Origin: Marinobacterium halophilum
GTDB taxonomy: Bacteria; Pseudomonadota; Gammaproteobacteria; Pseudomonadales; Balneatricaceae
Assembly: GCF_003014615.1 (NCBI RefSeq)
Contig: NZ_PYGI01000018.1
Span: 1-64,000, forward strand
DNA: 64,000 bases
Direction: 5' to 3'
The notes beneath the pieces are model-generated. The model saw nothing but the letters and a program-made list of their open reading frames with translations. It searched no databases and was not told the DNA's origin. This document shows, one piece after another, positions 26,269 through 36,300 of the stretch; within the stretch, counting starts at the first letter, position 1, and every line of letters starts with the position of its first letter. Position numbers and translations under genes: made by a program.

Positions 26269-26297
26269 AAAAAACCGGGCTTGGGCTCGGTTTTTTT
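26269..26297 (+). terminator. Rho-independent terminator after fliS
   Basis: AACCGGGC pairs with GCTCGGTT (one G-U) around TTGG, with A runs before and TTTTTTT after. The symmetry would let it work from either side. Confidence 0.9.
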
Positions 26298-26316
26298 ATG
26301 TGCCCATTCCATTGAC

Positions 26317-26330
26317 GTCAATCCATTGAC
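26317..26330. promoter_or_regulatory. FleQ-box-like operator upstream of fleQ
   Basis: GTCAATCCATTGAC is a perfect inverted repeat (GTCAAT/ATTGAC, two-base spacer) and closely matches the published FleQ consensus GTCANTAAATTGAC. It overlaps a TTGACA (26326-26331) that could be a -35 element, and another TTGACG lies just upstream. This suggests autoregulation of fleQ. Confidence 0.6.
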
Positions 26331-26387
26331 ATCCCCCCCGCAACCGGTACCTTTGACAGAATCCTGACAACCCCTTGGATTCAACCC

Positions 26388-27821
26388 ATGCATGGAACGG
26401 ACATACCGGCAGCCCGCTTCGAACTGCTGATCCTTGATGATGATGCCGAACGGCGGGCAACACTGCGGACCTGCTTTGAATGTATCGGCGTACACTGTCA
26501 TGTTTTTGATTTTGTTACCTGGCTTCAGCAGGGCAGAGTATTCGATCTGGCCCCCATTGGCCTGGTCCTGATTGGCGAAAGCAGCTTGCCGATTGCGTTG
26601 AGCAAACTGATAACCGAGCTGGACGCAGAGCGCACGCGCCCCAAGCTGCTGGTTTGTGAGTGGTCCGAACTTGCGCACCGCGACTTTTCACGCCACGCCA
26701 TCCTCGGTGTGTTGCACGCGCCCTATCGCTATCCACAGCTGCTGGACTGGCTGCATCTCTGTGGTGTGCTCAATACCCAGCCGCTGGACCCGTCTGCGTG
26801 GTTGCCCGAAATGCCCGGTTTTGTTGGCCAGAGTGGCCCGGTCCGGGAAATCCGGCAGCTGATTACGCAGGTGGCACCGCGGGATATCAGTGTCCTGATT
26901 ACCGGCGAGTCCGGCACCGGCAAGGAGGTGGTGGCGCGCTGTCTGCATGAACATTCCAATCGCCGTGACGGGCCGTTCGTACCGGTCAACTGCGGTGCCA
27001 TTCCCTCTGAATTGTTGGAAAGTGAACTGTTCGGCCATGAAAAAGGGGCGTTTACCGGTGCCATTTCCAGCCGTCCAGGGCGTTTCGAGTTGGCCAATGG
27101 TGGCACCCTCTTTCTGGATGAGATCGGTGACATGCCGCTGCCGATGCAGGTCAAGTTGTTGCGGGTGTTACAAGAGCGTCAGTTTGAACGGGTGGGGGGG
27201 AGTAAAACGCTGGAAGTGGATGTGCGCATCGTTGCAGCCACCCACAAGAATCTGGAGCGGATGATTGAGGAAGGTCAGTTCCGTGAAGATCTGTATTACC
27301 GGCTGAATGTCTTCCCGATCGAGATGCCGGCGCTACGGGACCGGTTGGAAGATCTGCCGCTGTTGCTCCATACCCTGAATGAACAGCTCGAAGAGGGAGC
27401 ACTGCTGCAGTTTCATCCAACGGCACTGGCATCGCTGCAGCGTCACCCCTGGCCCGGAAATGTGCGTGAGTTGGCTAACCTGGTTGAGCGGCTCAGTATC
27501 ATCCATCCGGGCAAGGTCATCGGCGTTTCGGAATTGCCGCCCAAGTTCCGCCATATTGAAGAACCGGATCCTGCACGTTATGCGTCCATACCTGCTGAGG
27601 GCGAAGCGGCTGCGATAACGGTCGCTGGCGCAGGCCGACAGTTGCAGCTGCCCGCAGACGGGATTGACCTCAAGGGCTGGTTGGAAGAGCAGGAACAGGT
27701 GTTGATTCGTCAGGCACTGGATACTGCTGATCAGGTGGTATCGCGGGCCGCACGGCTGCTACAGATTCGCCGCACCACGCTGGTGGAAAAAATGCGCAAA
27801 TACGGGATTGAGCGTCAATGA
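26388..27821 (+). CDS. fleQ: Master flagellar regulator FleQ (sigma-54 activator)
   Basis: The 477-residue protein has a FleQ-type N-terminal receiver-like domain (about 10-120) lacking the phospho-Asp (IGLVLIGES). An AAA+ domain follows (about 145-385) with Walker A GESGTGKE (173-180), GAFTGA sigma-54 loop (220-225) and [11 protein letters not shown]-terminal Fis-type HTH ends the protein ([20 protein letters not shown]). It would activate flhA, fliE, fliL and fleSR-type promoters. The LFRS motif that FleQ uses to bind c-di-GMP in P. aeruginosa is replaced by EMPG (141-144), and the Asn after the conserved Arg in VVARN is Cys. The stop overlaps the fleS start. Confidence 0.94.
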   Translation: MHGTDIPAARFELLILDDDAERRATLRTCFECIGVHCHVFDFVTWLQQGRVFDLAPIGLVLIGESSLPIALSKLITELDAERTRPKLLVCEWSELAHRDFSRHAILGVLHAPYRYPQLLDWLHLCGVLNTQPLDPSAWLPEMPGFVGQSGPVREIRQLITQVAPRDISVLITGESGTGKEVVARCLHEHSNRRDGPFVPVNCGAIPSELLESELFGHEKGAFTGAISSRPGRFELANGGTLFLDEIGDMPLPMQVKLLRVLQERQFERVGGSKTLEVDVRIVAATHKNLERMIEEGQFREDLYYRLNVFPIEMPALRDRLEDLPLLLHTLNEQLEEGALLQFHPTALASLQRHPWPGNVRELANLVERLSIIHPGKVIGVSELPPKFRHIEEPDPARYASIPAEGEAAAITVAGAGRQLQLPADGIDLKGWLEEQEQVLIRQALDTADQVVSRAARLLQIRRTTLVEKMRKYGIERQ

Positions 27822-28888
27822 CCGAAGTTGAACAACTCAAGCAACGGGTGGCTGAACTCGACGTGCAGGTCGAGCAGTTGACCGAGGAGCGTCGCGCCTT
27901 GTCACGCTTGCGTAGGCTGATTGATCGCATGCCCGGTGGTGTACTGGTGATCGGCCAGACCGGGCGCATTACCGAATATAATCCGGCGGCCGAGGCTCTG
28001 CTTGGCATCGTGCTCGACGGTAAAAGCTGGCTTGAAGTGATTAATCAGTGCTTTGCGCCGCGTCCCGATGATGGCCACGAAGTGTCCCTGCAGAACGGAC
28101 GACGAGTCAGTTTGTCGACCCAGGCACTGGATGGCGAACCGGGACAACTGGTTTTCATCACCGACCAGACCCACACCCGTACCCTGCAGGAACAGCTGCA
28201 TCACTACCAGCGCCTGTCCGAGATGGGACGGATGATGGCCTCACTGGCACATCAGGTGCGCACACCGCTGTCGGCAGCGCTGCTGTATGCCAGCCACCTG
28301 ATGTCCGCACAACTGGATGACGACAAACGTATTCGCTTTGCCGGCAAGGTAAAGGCGCGACTGACCCATCTGGAGCAGCAGGTGCGCGATATGCTGATAT
28401 TCGCCCGTGGCGAGACCAAATTGGCCGACCGGGTGGACGGGCGCACATTGATGGCGCGTCTGGAAGACCTGCTGGACCAGCCGCTGACTCAATACGATGC
28501 CGATTGCGACTGCCTGAATGATGCTCCCGATGCCTTGATTCAGTGCAACCTGGAAGCACTGCTGGGTGCGATACTGAACCTGATTAATAATGCGCTGCAG
28601 GCGTGTGGCGATGGCTGTGAGCTGCAGTTGCGTATTGCCCGTGATCATGACCACCTGCTGATTGCAGTCAGTGACAGCGGCCCGGGCATGGATGCTGCGA
28701 CGCTGAGGCAGGCGCAGGAGCCATTTTACACCACCAAATCACACGGCACGGGGCTAGGGCTTGCCATTGCCCAAGTGATGGCACGGGCCCATCACGGCAC
28801 CTTTGAGCTGGACTCCACACCCGGACAGGGCACGCGTGCCTGTTTCCGGCTGCCTTTGCTTACCTTAACCGAACAGGAACATGCATGA
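27818..28888 (+). CDS. fleS: Flagellar sensor histidine kinase FleS (FlrB)
   Basis: This 356-residue cytosolic kinase without membrane segments has an N-terminal coiled coil (1-32), a PAS domain (about 33-120: [20 protein letters not shown]), an H-box with H145 in [13 protein letters not shown], and an ATPase domain ([31 protein letters not shown]). It phosphorylates FleR. Start and stop overlap both neighbours by four bases (ATGA), so fleQ, fleS and fleR form one coupled unit. Confidence 0.95.
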   Translation: MTEVEQLKQRVAELDVQVEQLTEERRALSRLRRLIDRMPGGVLVIGQTGRITEYNPAAEALLGIVLDGKSWLEVINQCFAPRPDDGHEVSLQNGRRVSLSTQALDGEPGQLVFITDQTHTRTLQEQLHHYQRLSEMGRMMASLAHQVRTPLSAALLYASHLMSAQLDDDKRIRFAGKVKARLTHLEQQVRDMLIFARGETKLADRVDGRTLMARLEDLLDQPLTQYDADCDCLNDAPDALIQCNLEALLGAILNLINNALQACGDGCELQLRIARDHDHLLIAVSDSGPGMDAATLRQAQEPFYTTKSHGTGLGLAIAQVMARAHHGTFELDSTPGQGTRACFRLPLLTLTEQEHA

Positions 28889-30279
28889 GCGCGACCGTAC
28901 TGATCGTTGAAGATGATGTGGACTTGCGTGAGGCGATTGCCGATACGCTTGCGCTGGCGGAGATCCGTTATCTGGAAGCCGGCAGCGCCGAAGAGGCGCT
29001 GGAAACTCTGCAGCAGGCCCGGGTCGACATGGTGATTTCCGACGTCAATATGCCCGGCATGGATGGCCATGCACTGCTGGCCCGTTTGAAGGACACCATG
29101 CCGGCCTTGCCGGTGGCGCTGATCACCGCCTATGGCCAGGTGAACAAGGCCGTTGAGGCGATCCGTAATGGCGCAGTGGATTACCTGATGAAACCGTTCG
29201 AGCCTGACCAGCTGATTGAACTGATCCGCAACCATGCCCAGGGCCTGGCGATGAATGCCGTGGGCGAGCCGATCGCGCAGGCACCTGGCAGTCGACAGCT
29301 GTTGCAGCTGGCGCAACGAGTGGCCGCGACCGACTCCACCGTGCTGATTACCGGTGAGTCCGGTACGGGCAAGGAAGTGCTGGCGCGTTATATCCACAGC
29401 CATTCGACGCGGGCAGAGCAGCCGTTCATTGCCATCAACTGTGCCGCCATTCCCGAAAGCATGCTGGAAGCGACACTGTTCGGCCATGAAAAAGGGGCAT
29501 TTACCGGTGCGGTGAGCAGTCAGCCGGGCAAATTCGAGCAGGCCAACGGCGGTACGCTGCTGCTGGACGAGATCAGTGAAATGGATCTGAGCCTGCAGGC
29601 TAAGCTGTTGCGCGTATTGCAGGAACAGGAGGTGGAGCGGATCGGTGGCCGCAAGGTGATTCCGCTGGATGTACGGGTATTGGCAACCAGTAACCGGCAG
29701 CTGGAGCAAACCGTTGCCGAAGGCCGTTTCCGTGAAGATCTGTATTACCGCTTGAACGTATTTCCGCTGCAGTGGCAACCGCTGCGTGAACGGGTTGAAG
29801 ATATTGAGCCGCTGGCGCAGCAGCTGCTGGCTCACCATTGCCGCAAAATGAAACGCGCTCCGGCGACGCTGGATGCTGGCGCGGTAGCCAGCCTGGGCCA
29901 GCACGTCTGGCCTGGAAACGTGCGTGAACTGGATAACGTGATTCAGCGGGCGTTGATTCTACAAGGCGGGCCGCGGATTCTGGCCAGTGATCTGCATCTG
30001 GGGAGTCAGGCGATCCCGTTGCAATCGTCACCGGTGGCACCTGCCGTGACGGTGGCCGCAGCAACTGCGGATGCGGTGGCGATGACAGCGGACGGGCTGT
30101 TGGGCAATGATCTCAAACAGCACGAGTACCAGCTGATTGTGGAGGCGTTGAAAGCCACTTCAGGTAGTCGCAAAGAGGCGTCGGAAAAGCTCGGAATCAG
30201 CCCCAGGACACTAAGGTATAAGCTCGCCCGCATGCGTGAAGAGGGAATCGATCTGGAGTCAATGCTTGCAGGTGAGTAA
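28885..30279 (+). CDS. fleR: Flagellar response regulator FleR (FlrC), sigma-54 activator
   Basis: The 464-residue NtrC-type regulator has a receiver domain with D53 ([11 protein letters not shown]) and K102, an AAA+ domain with Walker A GESGTGKE (157-164) and GAFTGA (204-209), and a Fis-type HTH at the end ([20 protein letters not shown]). After phosphorylation by FleS it is expected to activate the sigma-54 promoters of the hook and basal-body operons (flgB, flgF). It is the last gene before the acetate module. Confidence 0.95.
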   Translation: MSATVLIVEDDVDLREAIADTLALAEIRYLEAGSAEEALETLQQARVDMVISDVNMPGMDGHALLARLKDTMPALPVALITAYGQVNKAVEAIRNGAVDYLMKPFEPDQLIELIRNHAQGLAMNAVGEPIAQAPGSRQLLQLAQRVAATDSTVLITGESGTGKEVLARYIHSHSTRAEQPFIAINCAAIPESMLEATLFGHEKGAFTGAVSSQPGKFEQANGGTLLLDEISEMDLSLQAKLLRVLQEQEVERIGGRKVIPLDVRVLATSNRQLEQTVAEGRFREDLYYRLNVFPLQWQPLRERVEDIEPLAQQLLAHHCRKMKRAPATLDAGAVASLGQHVWPGNVRELDNVIQRALILQGGPRILASDLHLGSQAIPLQSSPVAPAVTVAAATADAVAMTADGLLGNDLKQHEYQLIVEALKATSGSRKEASEKLGISPRTLRYKLARMREEGIDLESMLAGE

Positions 30280-30325
30280 GTACTCGCTTTCGATGGAGTT
30301 TAAGACTTTTGTTGTGATCCGAGTA

Positions 30326-30335
30326 GACCAATGTC
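30326..30335. promoter_or_regulatory. Candidate CrbR operator upstream of acs
   Basis: GACCAATGTC lies within the palindrome TAGACCAATGTCTA (30324-30337), 126 bases before the acs ATG, followed by TAATTCAGGGGG. The core GACYAAWGTC recurs before both symporter operons. Assignment to CrbR is inference. Confidence 0.5.
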
Positions 30336-30461
30336 TAATTCAGGGGGATAGAGGGGCTTCGGTATAACCGTGTTATCCAACTCGCATACGCCGACAACAG
30401 CAACTATAACCAAGTGCGGCGTAATAGGTATAACAACAACACGCAAGTTAAGGGCATCACG

Positions 30462-32417
30462 ATGAGTGAACAAAATATTTATCCGGTTGATCCGGCTTTC
30501 GCTGCCAAGGCACACATTGACAACGATACCTACCTGGCAATGTATGAGCAGTCGATCAATGATCCTGACGCTTTCTGGGGTGAGCAGGGCAAGCGTCTGG
30601 AATGGTTCAAGCCGTACACCAAGGTCAAGAACACCTCTTTCGATCCGCACAACGTCAATATCAAGTGGTATGAAGACGGCGAGCTGAACGCCGCCTACAA
30701 CTGTCTGGACCGTCATCTTGAAACCCGTGGTGATCAGGTAGCGATCATCTGGGAAGGCGACAACCCGAGCGAAGACGAAAAAATAACCTATCGTGACCTG
30801 CACGCGCGCGTATGCCGCTTTGCCAATGCGCTGAAGGCCAAGGGCGTCGAGAAGGGTGACGTGGTCACGCTGTACATGCCGATGATTCCGGAAGCTGCGG
30901 TAGCCATGCTGGCCTGTGCCCGCATTGGTGCGGTTCACTCCATCGTGTTCGGCGGCTTCTCACCGGAAGCGGTGGCTGCCCGTATCGAGGGGGCCAAATC
31001 TAAAGTCGTCGTAACCTCCAACTATTCTCTGCGTGGTGGCAAGGTTGTGCCGCTGAAAGAGAACGTCGACAAGGCGCTGGACAACCATGAAGCCGGTAAC
31101 CTGATTGAAACCGTGTTCGTGGTCAAGCGCGTGGAAAAAGATGTTGCCTGGAATGACAGCCGCGATGTCTGGTATGAAGAGGCAGTTGCTGGGCAGTCGG
31201 CTGAGTGCCCGGCCGAGCCGATGAATGCGGAAGCTCCGTTGTTCATTCTGTACACCTCAGGTTCAACCGGTGCGCCCAAGGGGCTTGAGCACACTACCGG
31301 CGGCTACATGGTTTATGCCTCCATGACCCACGAGTACGTCTTTGACTATCACGAAGGGGATGTGTACTGGTGTACAGCCGACGTGGGCTGGGTCACTGGC
31401 CACAGCTATATCGTGTACGGTCCGCTGGCGAACGGTGCCACCACGCTGATGTTTGAAGGTGTGCCGAACTATCCGGACAACAGCCGTTTTGGTCGTGTGA
31501 TCGAGAAGCACAAGGTTAACCAGTTCTACACCGCACCGACCGCTATCCGCGCGTTGATGCAGCAGGGTGAAGATGTACTGGGTGATGCTGATCTGTCCAG
31601 CCTCAAGCTGCTGGGGTCTGTTGGCGAGCCGATCAACCCGGAAGCCTGGACCTGGTACCACCGTATCTTCGGTAACGGCAAATGCCCCATCGTTGATACC
31701 TGGTGGCAGACCGAGACTGGCGGCATCATGATTGTACCGCTGCCGGGCGCAACTCCGACCAAACCTGGCTCTGCTGCCCGCCCGTTCTTTGGCGTACAGC
31801 CGGCGCTGTTGGATGGCGAAGGCAACGAGCTGGAGGGTGAAGCGGCAGGCAGTCTGGTGATCAAGGATTCTTGGCCGGGTCAGAGCCGTTCCATCTGGGG
31901 TGACCATGAGCGCTTCACCCAAACCTACTTCACCAGCTTCAAGGGTGTATATACCACAGGTGACGGTGCCCGCCGTGATGAAGACGGTTACTACTGGATT
32001 ACCGGTCGCGTCGATGATGTGATCAACGTATCCGGCCACCGCATGGGTACCGCCGAGGTTGAATCTGCGCTGGTTGCGCACGCAGCAGTTGCTGAAGCGG
32101 CTGTGGTTGGCTACCCGCATGACCTCAAGGGGCAGGGTATCTACGTGTATGTGACGCTGCAGACCGGTTACGAACAATCCGACGAGTTGATGAAAGAGCT
32201 GCGCAACTGGGTACGTACCGAAATTGGTCCGATCGCGTCGCCTGACCTGATCCAGTTTGCACCGGGCATGCCGAAAACCCGTTCGGGCAAGATCATGCGC
32301 CGTATCCTGCGCAAAATCGCCGAGGACGACTTCGCCGCTTTGGGTGATACCTCGACGCTTGCAGACCCGAGTGTGGTGGATGATCTGATCGAACACCGGA
32401 TGAACCGCAAAGGCTGA
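30462..32417 (+). CDS. acs: Acetyl-CoA synthetase (AMP-forming)
   Basis: The 651-residue enzyme converts acetate, ATP and CoA to acetyl-CoA for growth on acetate. Motifs: adenylate-binding [24 protein letters not shown], and the C-terminal [15 protein letters not shown] with the lysine acetylated in the Pat/CobB regulatory system. The length equals that of E. coli Acs (652). The ATG at 30462 follows AAGGG at good spacing; the in-frame GTG at 30414 lacks homologous sequence. A strong terminator follows. Confidence 0.97.
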   Translation: MSEQNIYPVDPAFAAKAHIDNDTYLAMYEQSINDPDAFWGEQGKRLEWFKPYTKVKNTSFDPHNVNIKWYEDGELNAAYNCLDRHLETRGDQVAIIWEGDNPSEDEKITYRDLHARVCRFANALKAKGVEKGDVVTLYMPMIPEAAVAMLACARIGAVHSIVFGGFSPEAVAARIEGAKSKVVVTSNYSLRGGKVVPLKENVDKALDNHEAGNLIETVFVVKRVEKDVAWNDSRDVWYEEAVAGQSAECPAEPMNAEAPLFILYTSGSTGAPKGLEHTTGGYMVYASMTHEYVFDYHEGDVYWCTADVGWVTGHSYIVYGPLANGATTLMFEGVPNYPDNSRFGRVIEKHKVNQFYTAPTAIRALMQQGEDVLGDADLSSLKLLGSVGEPINPEAWTWYHRIFGNGKCPIVDTWWQTETGGIMIVPLPGATPTKPGSAARPFFGVQPALLDGEGNELEGEAAGSLVIKDSWPGQSRSIWGDHERFTQTYFTSFKGVYTTGDGARRDEDGYYWITGRVDDVINVSGHRMGTAEVESALVAHAAVAEAAVVGYPHDLKGQGIYVYVTLQTGYEQSDELMKELRNWVRTEIGPIASPDLIQFAPGMPKTRSGKIMRRILRKIAEDDFAALGDTSTLADPSVVDDLIEHRMNRKG

Positions 32418-32445
32418 ACCCAAGCCAATACCTGCAGGTAACAAG

Positions 32446-32479
32446 AACGCCCCCGACAGCAGTGCCGGGGGCGTTTTTT
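32446..32479 (+). terminator. Rho-independent terminator after acs
   Basis: AACGCCCCCG (32446-32455) pairs with CGGGGGCGTT (32466-32475), followed by a T run to 32479. It lies 28 bases past the acs stop. Confidence 0.93.
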
Positions 32480-32492
32480 GTGGGTGATCTGG

Positions 32493-32523
32493 CGACAAAG
32501 CCGTGGCAGATGCGGCTTTGTCG
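32493..32523. promoter_or_regulatory. Perfect 11-bp hairpin upstream of crbR
   Basis: CGACAAAGCCG (32493-32503) pairs perfectly with CGGCTTTGTCG (32513-32523) around a nine-base loop. There is no U run, so it is not a typical terminator. It lies 91 bases before crbR and might be an operator or leader structure. Confidence 0.45.
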
Positions 32524-32614
32524 GTGAAGTGGTGCTATTATTGCCCACCGGTAATATTACTGTTCGATACCCGCCTGGACCGGCTTGGGTCCAAAAGCAC
32601 CAGGGAGATGATGT

Positions 32615-33277
32615 ATGCAATTGGCACAGAAAATCATTATTGCGGATGACCACCCTCTTTTCCGCGCGGCACTGCGCCAGGCGGTGACCCAGGCGGTGCC
32701 CGGTGTTGAGATTGTGGAAGCAGACAGCCACGCGGCGGTTCAGGAAGCGGTGGTACAGCATAGTGATGCCGACCTGGTGCTGTTGGATATTCATATGCCG
32801 GGTACACACGGCTTTTCGGGTCTGGTGTTTCTGCGCGGCCAGCACCCGGGCATGCCGGTCATCGTGGTGTCCGGCAGTGAAGAGACCCATGTGATGAAAC
32901 GGGCGATCGATTACGGTGCGTCGGGCTTCATTCCCAAGTCGTCTCCGCTGGAAACCATCTCGGCAGCCATCACGGCGGTACTTGAAGGTGAAGAGTGGCT
33001 GCCGCAGGAACTGACTGACAACATGGATGACGTCAGCGAAGAAGATCAACAGTTTGCCGCGGCGCTGGTTTCCCTGACCCCGCAGCAGTTCCGCGTGTTG
33101 ACCATGTTGACCGAAGGTTTGCTGAACAAGCAGATCGCCTATGAGCTTAGCGTGTCAGAAGCGACCATCAAGGCCCATGTGACCGCCATTCTGCGTAAGC
33201 TCGGAGTACACAGCCGTACTCAGGCGGTGATTGCTGCCCAGCGCTTGGGCGTTGAACCCCCCAAGACCGAAGGCTGA
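32615..33277 (+). CDS. crbR: LuxR-family response regulator CrbR/ErdR
   Basis: The 220-residue regulator has a receiver domain (about 5-120) with D11/D12 and phospho-acceptor D58 in LVLLDIHMPG, and a LuxR/NarL HTH (about 150-215: LNKQIAYELSVSEATIKAHV). Its place between acs and crbS, and its resemblance to regulators known as ErdR or CrbR that activate acs, support a role in acetate metabolism. It converges on crbS with about 63 bases between the stops. Confidence 0.85.
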   Translation: MQLAQKIIIADDHPLFRAALRQAVTQAVPGVEIVEADSHAAVQEAVVQHSDADLVLLDIHMPGTHGFSGLVFLRGQHPGMPVIVVSGSEETHVMKRAIDYGASGFIPKSSPLETISAAITAVLEGEEWLPQELTDNMDDVSEEDQQFAAALVSLTPQQFRVLTMLTEGLLNKQIAYELSVSEATIKAHVTAILRKLGVHSRTQAVIAAQRLGVEPPKTEG

Positions 33278-33340
33278 TCAGTACCGGCACCCGGCGGGTG
33301 ATTGCCCGCACGCGGGCGCCCACCCACCCGATATGCCGTG

Positions 33341-36300
33341 TTACCCCCCCTTGTCCTTTTCCATCCGCACCGTCGCAATAATCTTGTTGATCATCGCCCG
33401 TAGAGCCGCCGGCTTGATCGGTTTGGTCAGCAGCTGGGCTCCTGCTTCCCTGATTTCGTCCCGTACCTCGTCGGTCCGGTCCGCCGTGATCACAATGGCC
33501 GGGGCAAAGTAGCCGGTTGCTGCATCGGTGCCATCCAACGCTGCCAGCTGGCGCAGGGCCATGACGCCGGTTTCGGTTTCGCCCAGGTGGTAATCGGCCA
33601 GTACGATATCCGGCGTCCATTGCCGAGTCTGTATGGCCTCCAGAGCGGCATCGCCGGACAGCGCGGTGACCACTTCACAGGACCAGCCGTTGAGCAGGGC
33701 ACTCATGCCTTCGAGGATCTTCGGTTCATTATCGATCACCAGCACCTTGATGCCGTTCAACCCCTTGCTGCGAATCCAGCCGCGTTTTTCCGGGCGCGCC
33801 TTTTGTGCCAGTGCCGCTTCGCCCAGTGGCAGTGTGATGCTGAACACGGTGCCCTGGCCGAGCCATGAGCGTACTTGGATCTGGTGGCCCAGCATGCGGG
33901 CAATACGGTCTGTGATGGCCAGTCCCAGACCCAGCCCCTTGACCTGACTGTGCTTGGGGTTGTCGATGCGCTTAAACTCTTCGAACACTTCACGCAGCTT
34001 GTTTTCAGGGATGCCGACACCGGTATCCCATACCTCAAGGCGCAAGTGTTTGCCGACGCGGCGTGCGCCCATCAGCACCCGCCCCGAAGCGGTATAGCGC
34101 ATGGCGTTGGAAAGAAAATTCTGCATGATGCGGCGCAACAGAGCCTGGTCGGAATGGACGACTTGGCGGCAGCTCACGGTATCCAGTCGAAGGCCTTTTT
34201 CCCGTGCCAGCGCGCTGAATTCGGTGCTGAGTGTCTGGAACAGGTTTTCCAGTGAGAAATGGGTCAGGTTAGGTTCGAGTGCGCCGGCATCCAGTTTGGA
34301 AATGTCGAGAATGGTTGTGATCAGTTCCTCGGCGGCCTTTAACGAGCCATCCAGATTCTCGACCAACTGGTGTGTATCTTCGCCATGGCTTTGCTGTGCC
34401 AGTGCCGAGGTAAACAGGCGGGCTGCATTCAGCGGCTGCAGCAGGTCATGGCTGGCAGCCGCAAGAAAGCGGGTCTTGCCGAAGTTGGCCGCTTCCGCAT
34501 CGGACTTGGCCTGGCGCAGTTCGTCTTCCATCAACGCCCGGATTGTATTCTCCTTGCGCAGTTCCTTGTTCACCACGGACAGCGCATGGGTACGTTCGCG
34601 TACGCGTTGTTCCAGATTCTCGTTATTTTCCTGCAGTGCCTGTTCCGCCTTGCGGCGTTCGGTGATGTCCTGATACAGGGTGAAGTAACCGAGTACGTCG
34701 CCGTATTCGCCAATATGGGGAATGTAGGTCACTTCCGCAAAGCGTACGCTGTTGTCATGGGTTGGCAGCCGGGTTTCAAAACGTTGGCGCTCGCCGCGCA
34801 GCACTGCGTCAATATAATGACGTCGGTGCAAATACTCCTCTTCCGGGAGGGCATCCAGCGCGGAAACACCGGCAATATTGTGCCGGTCGAGGCCGAAGGC
34901 ATCGGCATAGGCCTTGTTAATGAACAGGAAGCGCTTTTCCGGGTCCAGATAGCCGATCAGGACCGGCACGTTATCGGTGTAGATACGGATATTCTGTTCG
35001 CTTTCGCGCAGGGCTTCCTCAATATGCTTGTGGTCCGTGATGTCCATGTAGGTGTTGACATAACCGCCATTGGGCATCGGGTTGCCGCGTACTTCCAGCA
35101 CCGTACCGTCCGGTCGGAAGCGTTCATAGGAATGTGGCACACCGGAGCGGATCGATTCCAGCCGCATCTTGACCTGATATTCGACATCACCCAGGCCATA
35201 CTCGCCCTTGATGGCGTTGTAGCGGAACACTTCCTCGATCGGGCGGCCGATGCAGATCAGGCCGTCCGGGTAGTTGAACATGTCGATATAGGGTCGGTTC
35301 CAGGCGACTACACGCATCTGCTGGTCAACCACGCTGATGCCGAGGCTGATGTTCTCGATGGTGGACTGCAGCAGCGAACGGTTGAAACGCAGCGCCTGGG
35401 AAGCTTCGTCAACGATGGTCACGACGTCGCCGATCTCCATCTCCTTGCCACGCAGGGTCGAATCCATGACGATCCGTGCTGATGAGGCGCCGATGGCACC
35501 CGCAAGCAGACGTTCGGTGTGCTGAATCAATTCGGGAGTGGCTTTTTCGGCGGCCATCGGCGGACCGTCACCTTGGCTCTGGCCGAAGCTGCTGAAGGCC
35601 TGACGGGTACGGCTCATGCCCAGAAAACGCTCACTGAGCATCTGCAGGTCACCCACGGTGACTTGGCCGAAGTGGCGTGATGGGTCGGCAATGCCCTTGG
35701 CCGAAACTGTTACGAAGGCGCTGGCCTGAATGCGGTCGACCAGACGCTGAGTGGCGAAACGTGAGACCAGTACAAACAGCAGCAGATTGACGCCCAGGCT
35801 CCAGAGGACGCCATGGGTGAGCGGGTCCATACCGGTAAAGCCGAACAGGCTGGTGGGACTGAGCCAGCCGTCACTGCCACTCAGCTGTGGCAGCCATTCG
35901 TAGGGAATCAGGCGTGCAGAGTTGAGCGTGGGCAGCACCAAGGTATAGAGCCAGAGTAGAAAACCGGCGCTCAGACCTGCCAGCACACCATGGCGGGTGC
36001 CACCTTTCCAGTAAATACCGCCGATGATCGCGGGCATGAACTGGATGGCGGCAACAAAGGCGAGCAGTCCAAAGGAGGCCAGAGGGCCCTGTTCACCCAG
36101 TATCCGATAGTAGAAATAGCCCATCAGCAGCAGGCAGAAGATGGTAATGCGGCGTACCCGCAGCAACAGGGCTCCCAGGTCCTTGGATTGCGACAGACGC
36201 AGCCAGGAGATGCGGAGCAGCAGCGGCATCACAATATCATTACAGACCATCGTGGCCAGGGTGATGCTGGCGACGATCACCATACTGGTGGCTGCTGACA

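Noticed and set aside
30414-30461. Longer Acs start (GTG at 30414)
   Set aside because: The added residues ([14 protein letters not shown]) do not resemble Acs, and the ATG at 30462 has a proper ribosome site and gives the normal length.
31263-32498. 411-residue minus-strand ORF opposite acs
   Set aside because: Fully antisense to acs, which has all family motifs, and it begins inside the acs terminator.
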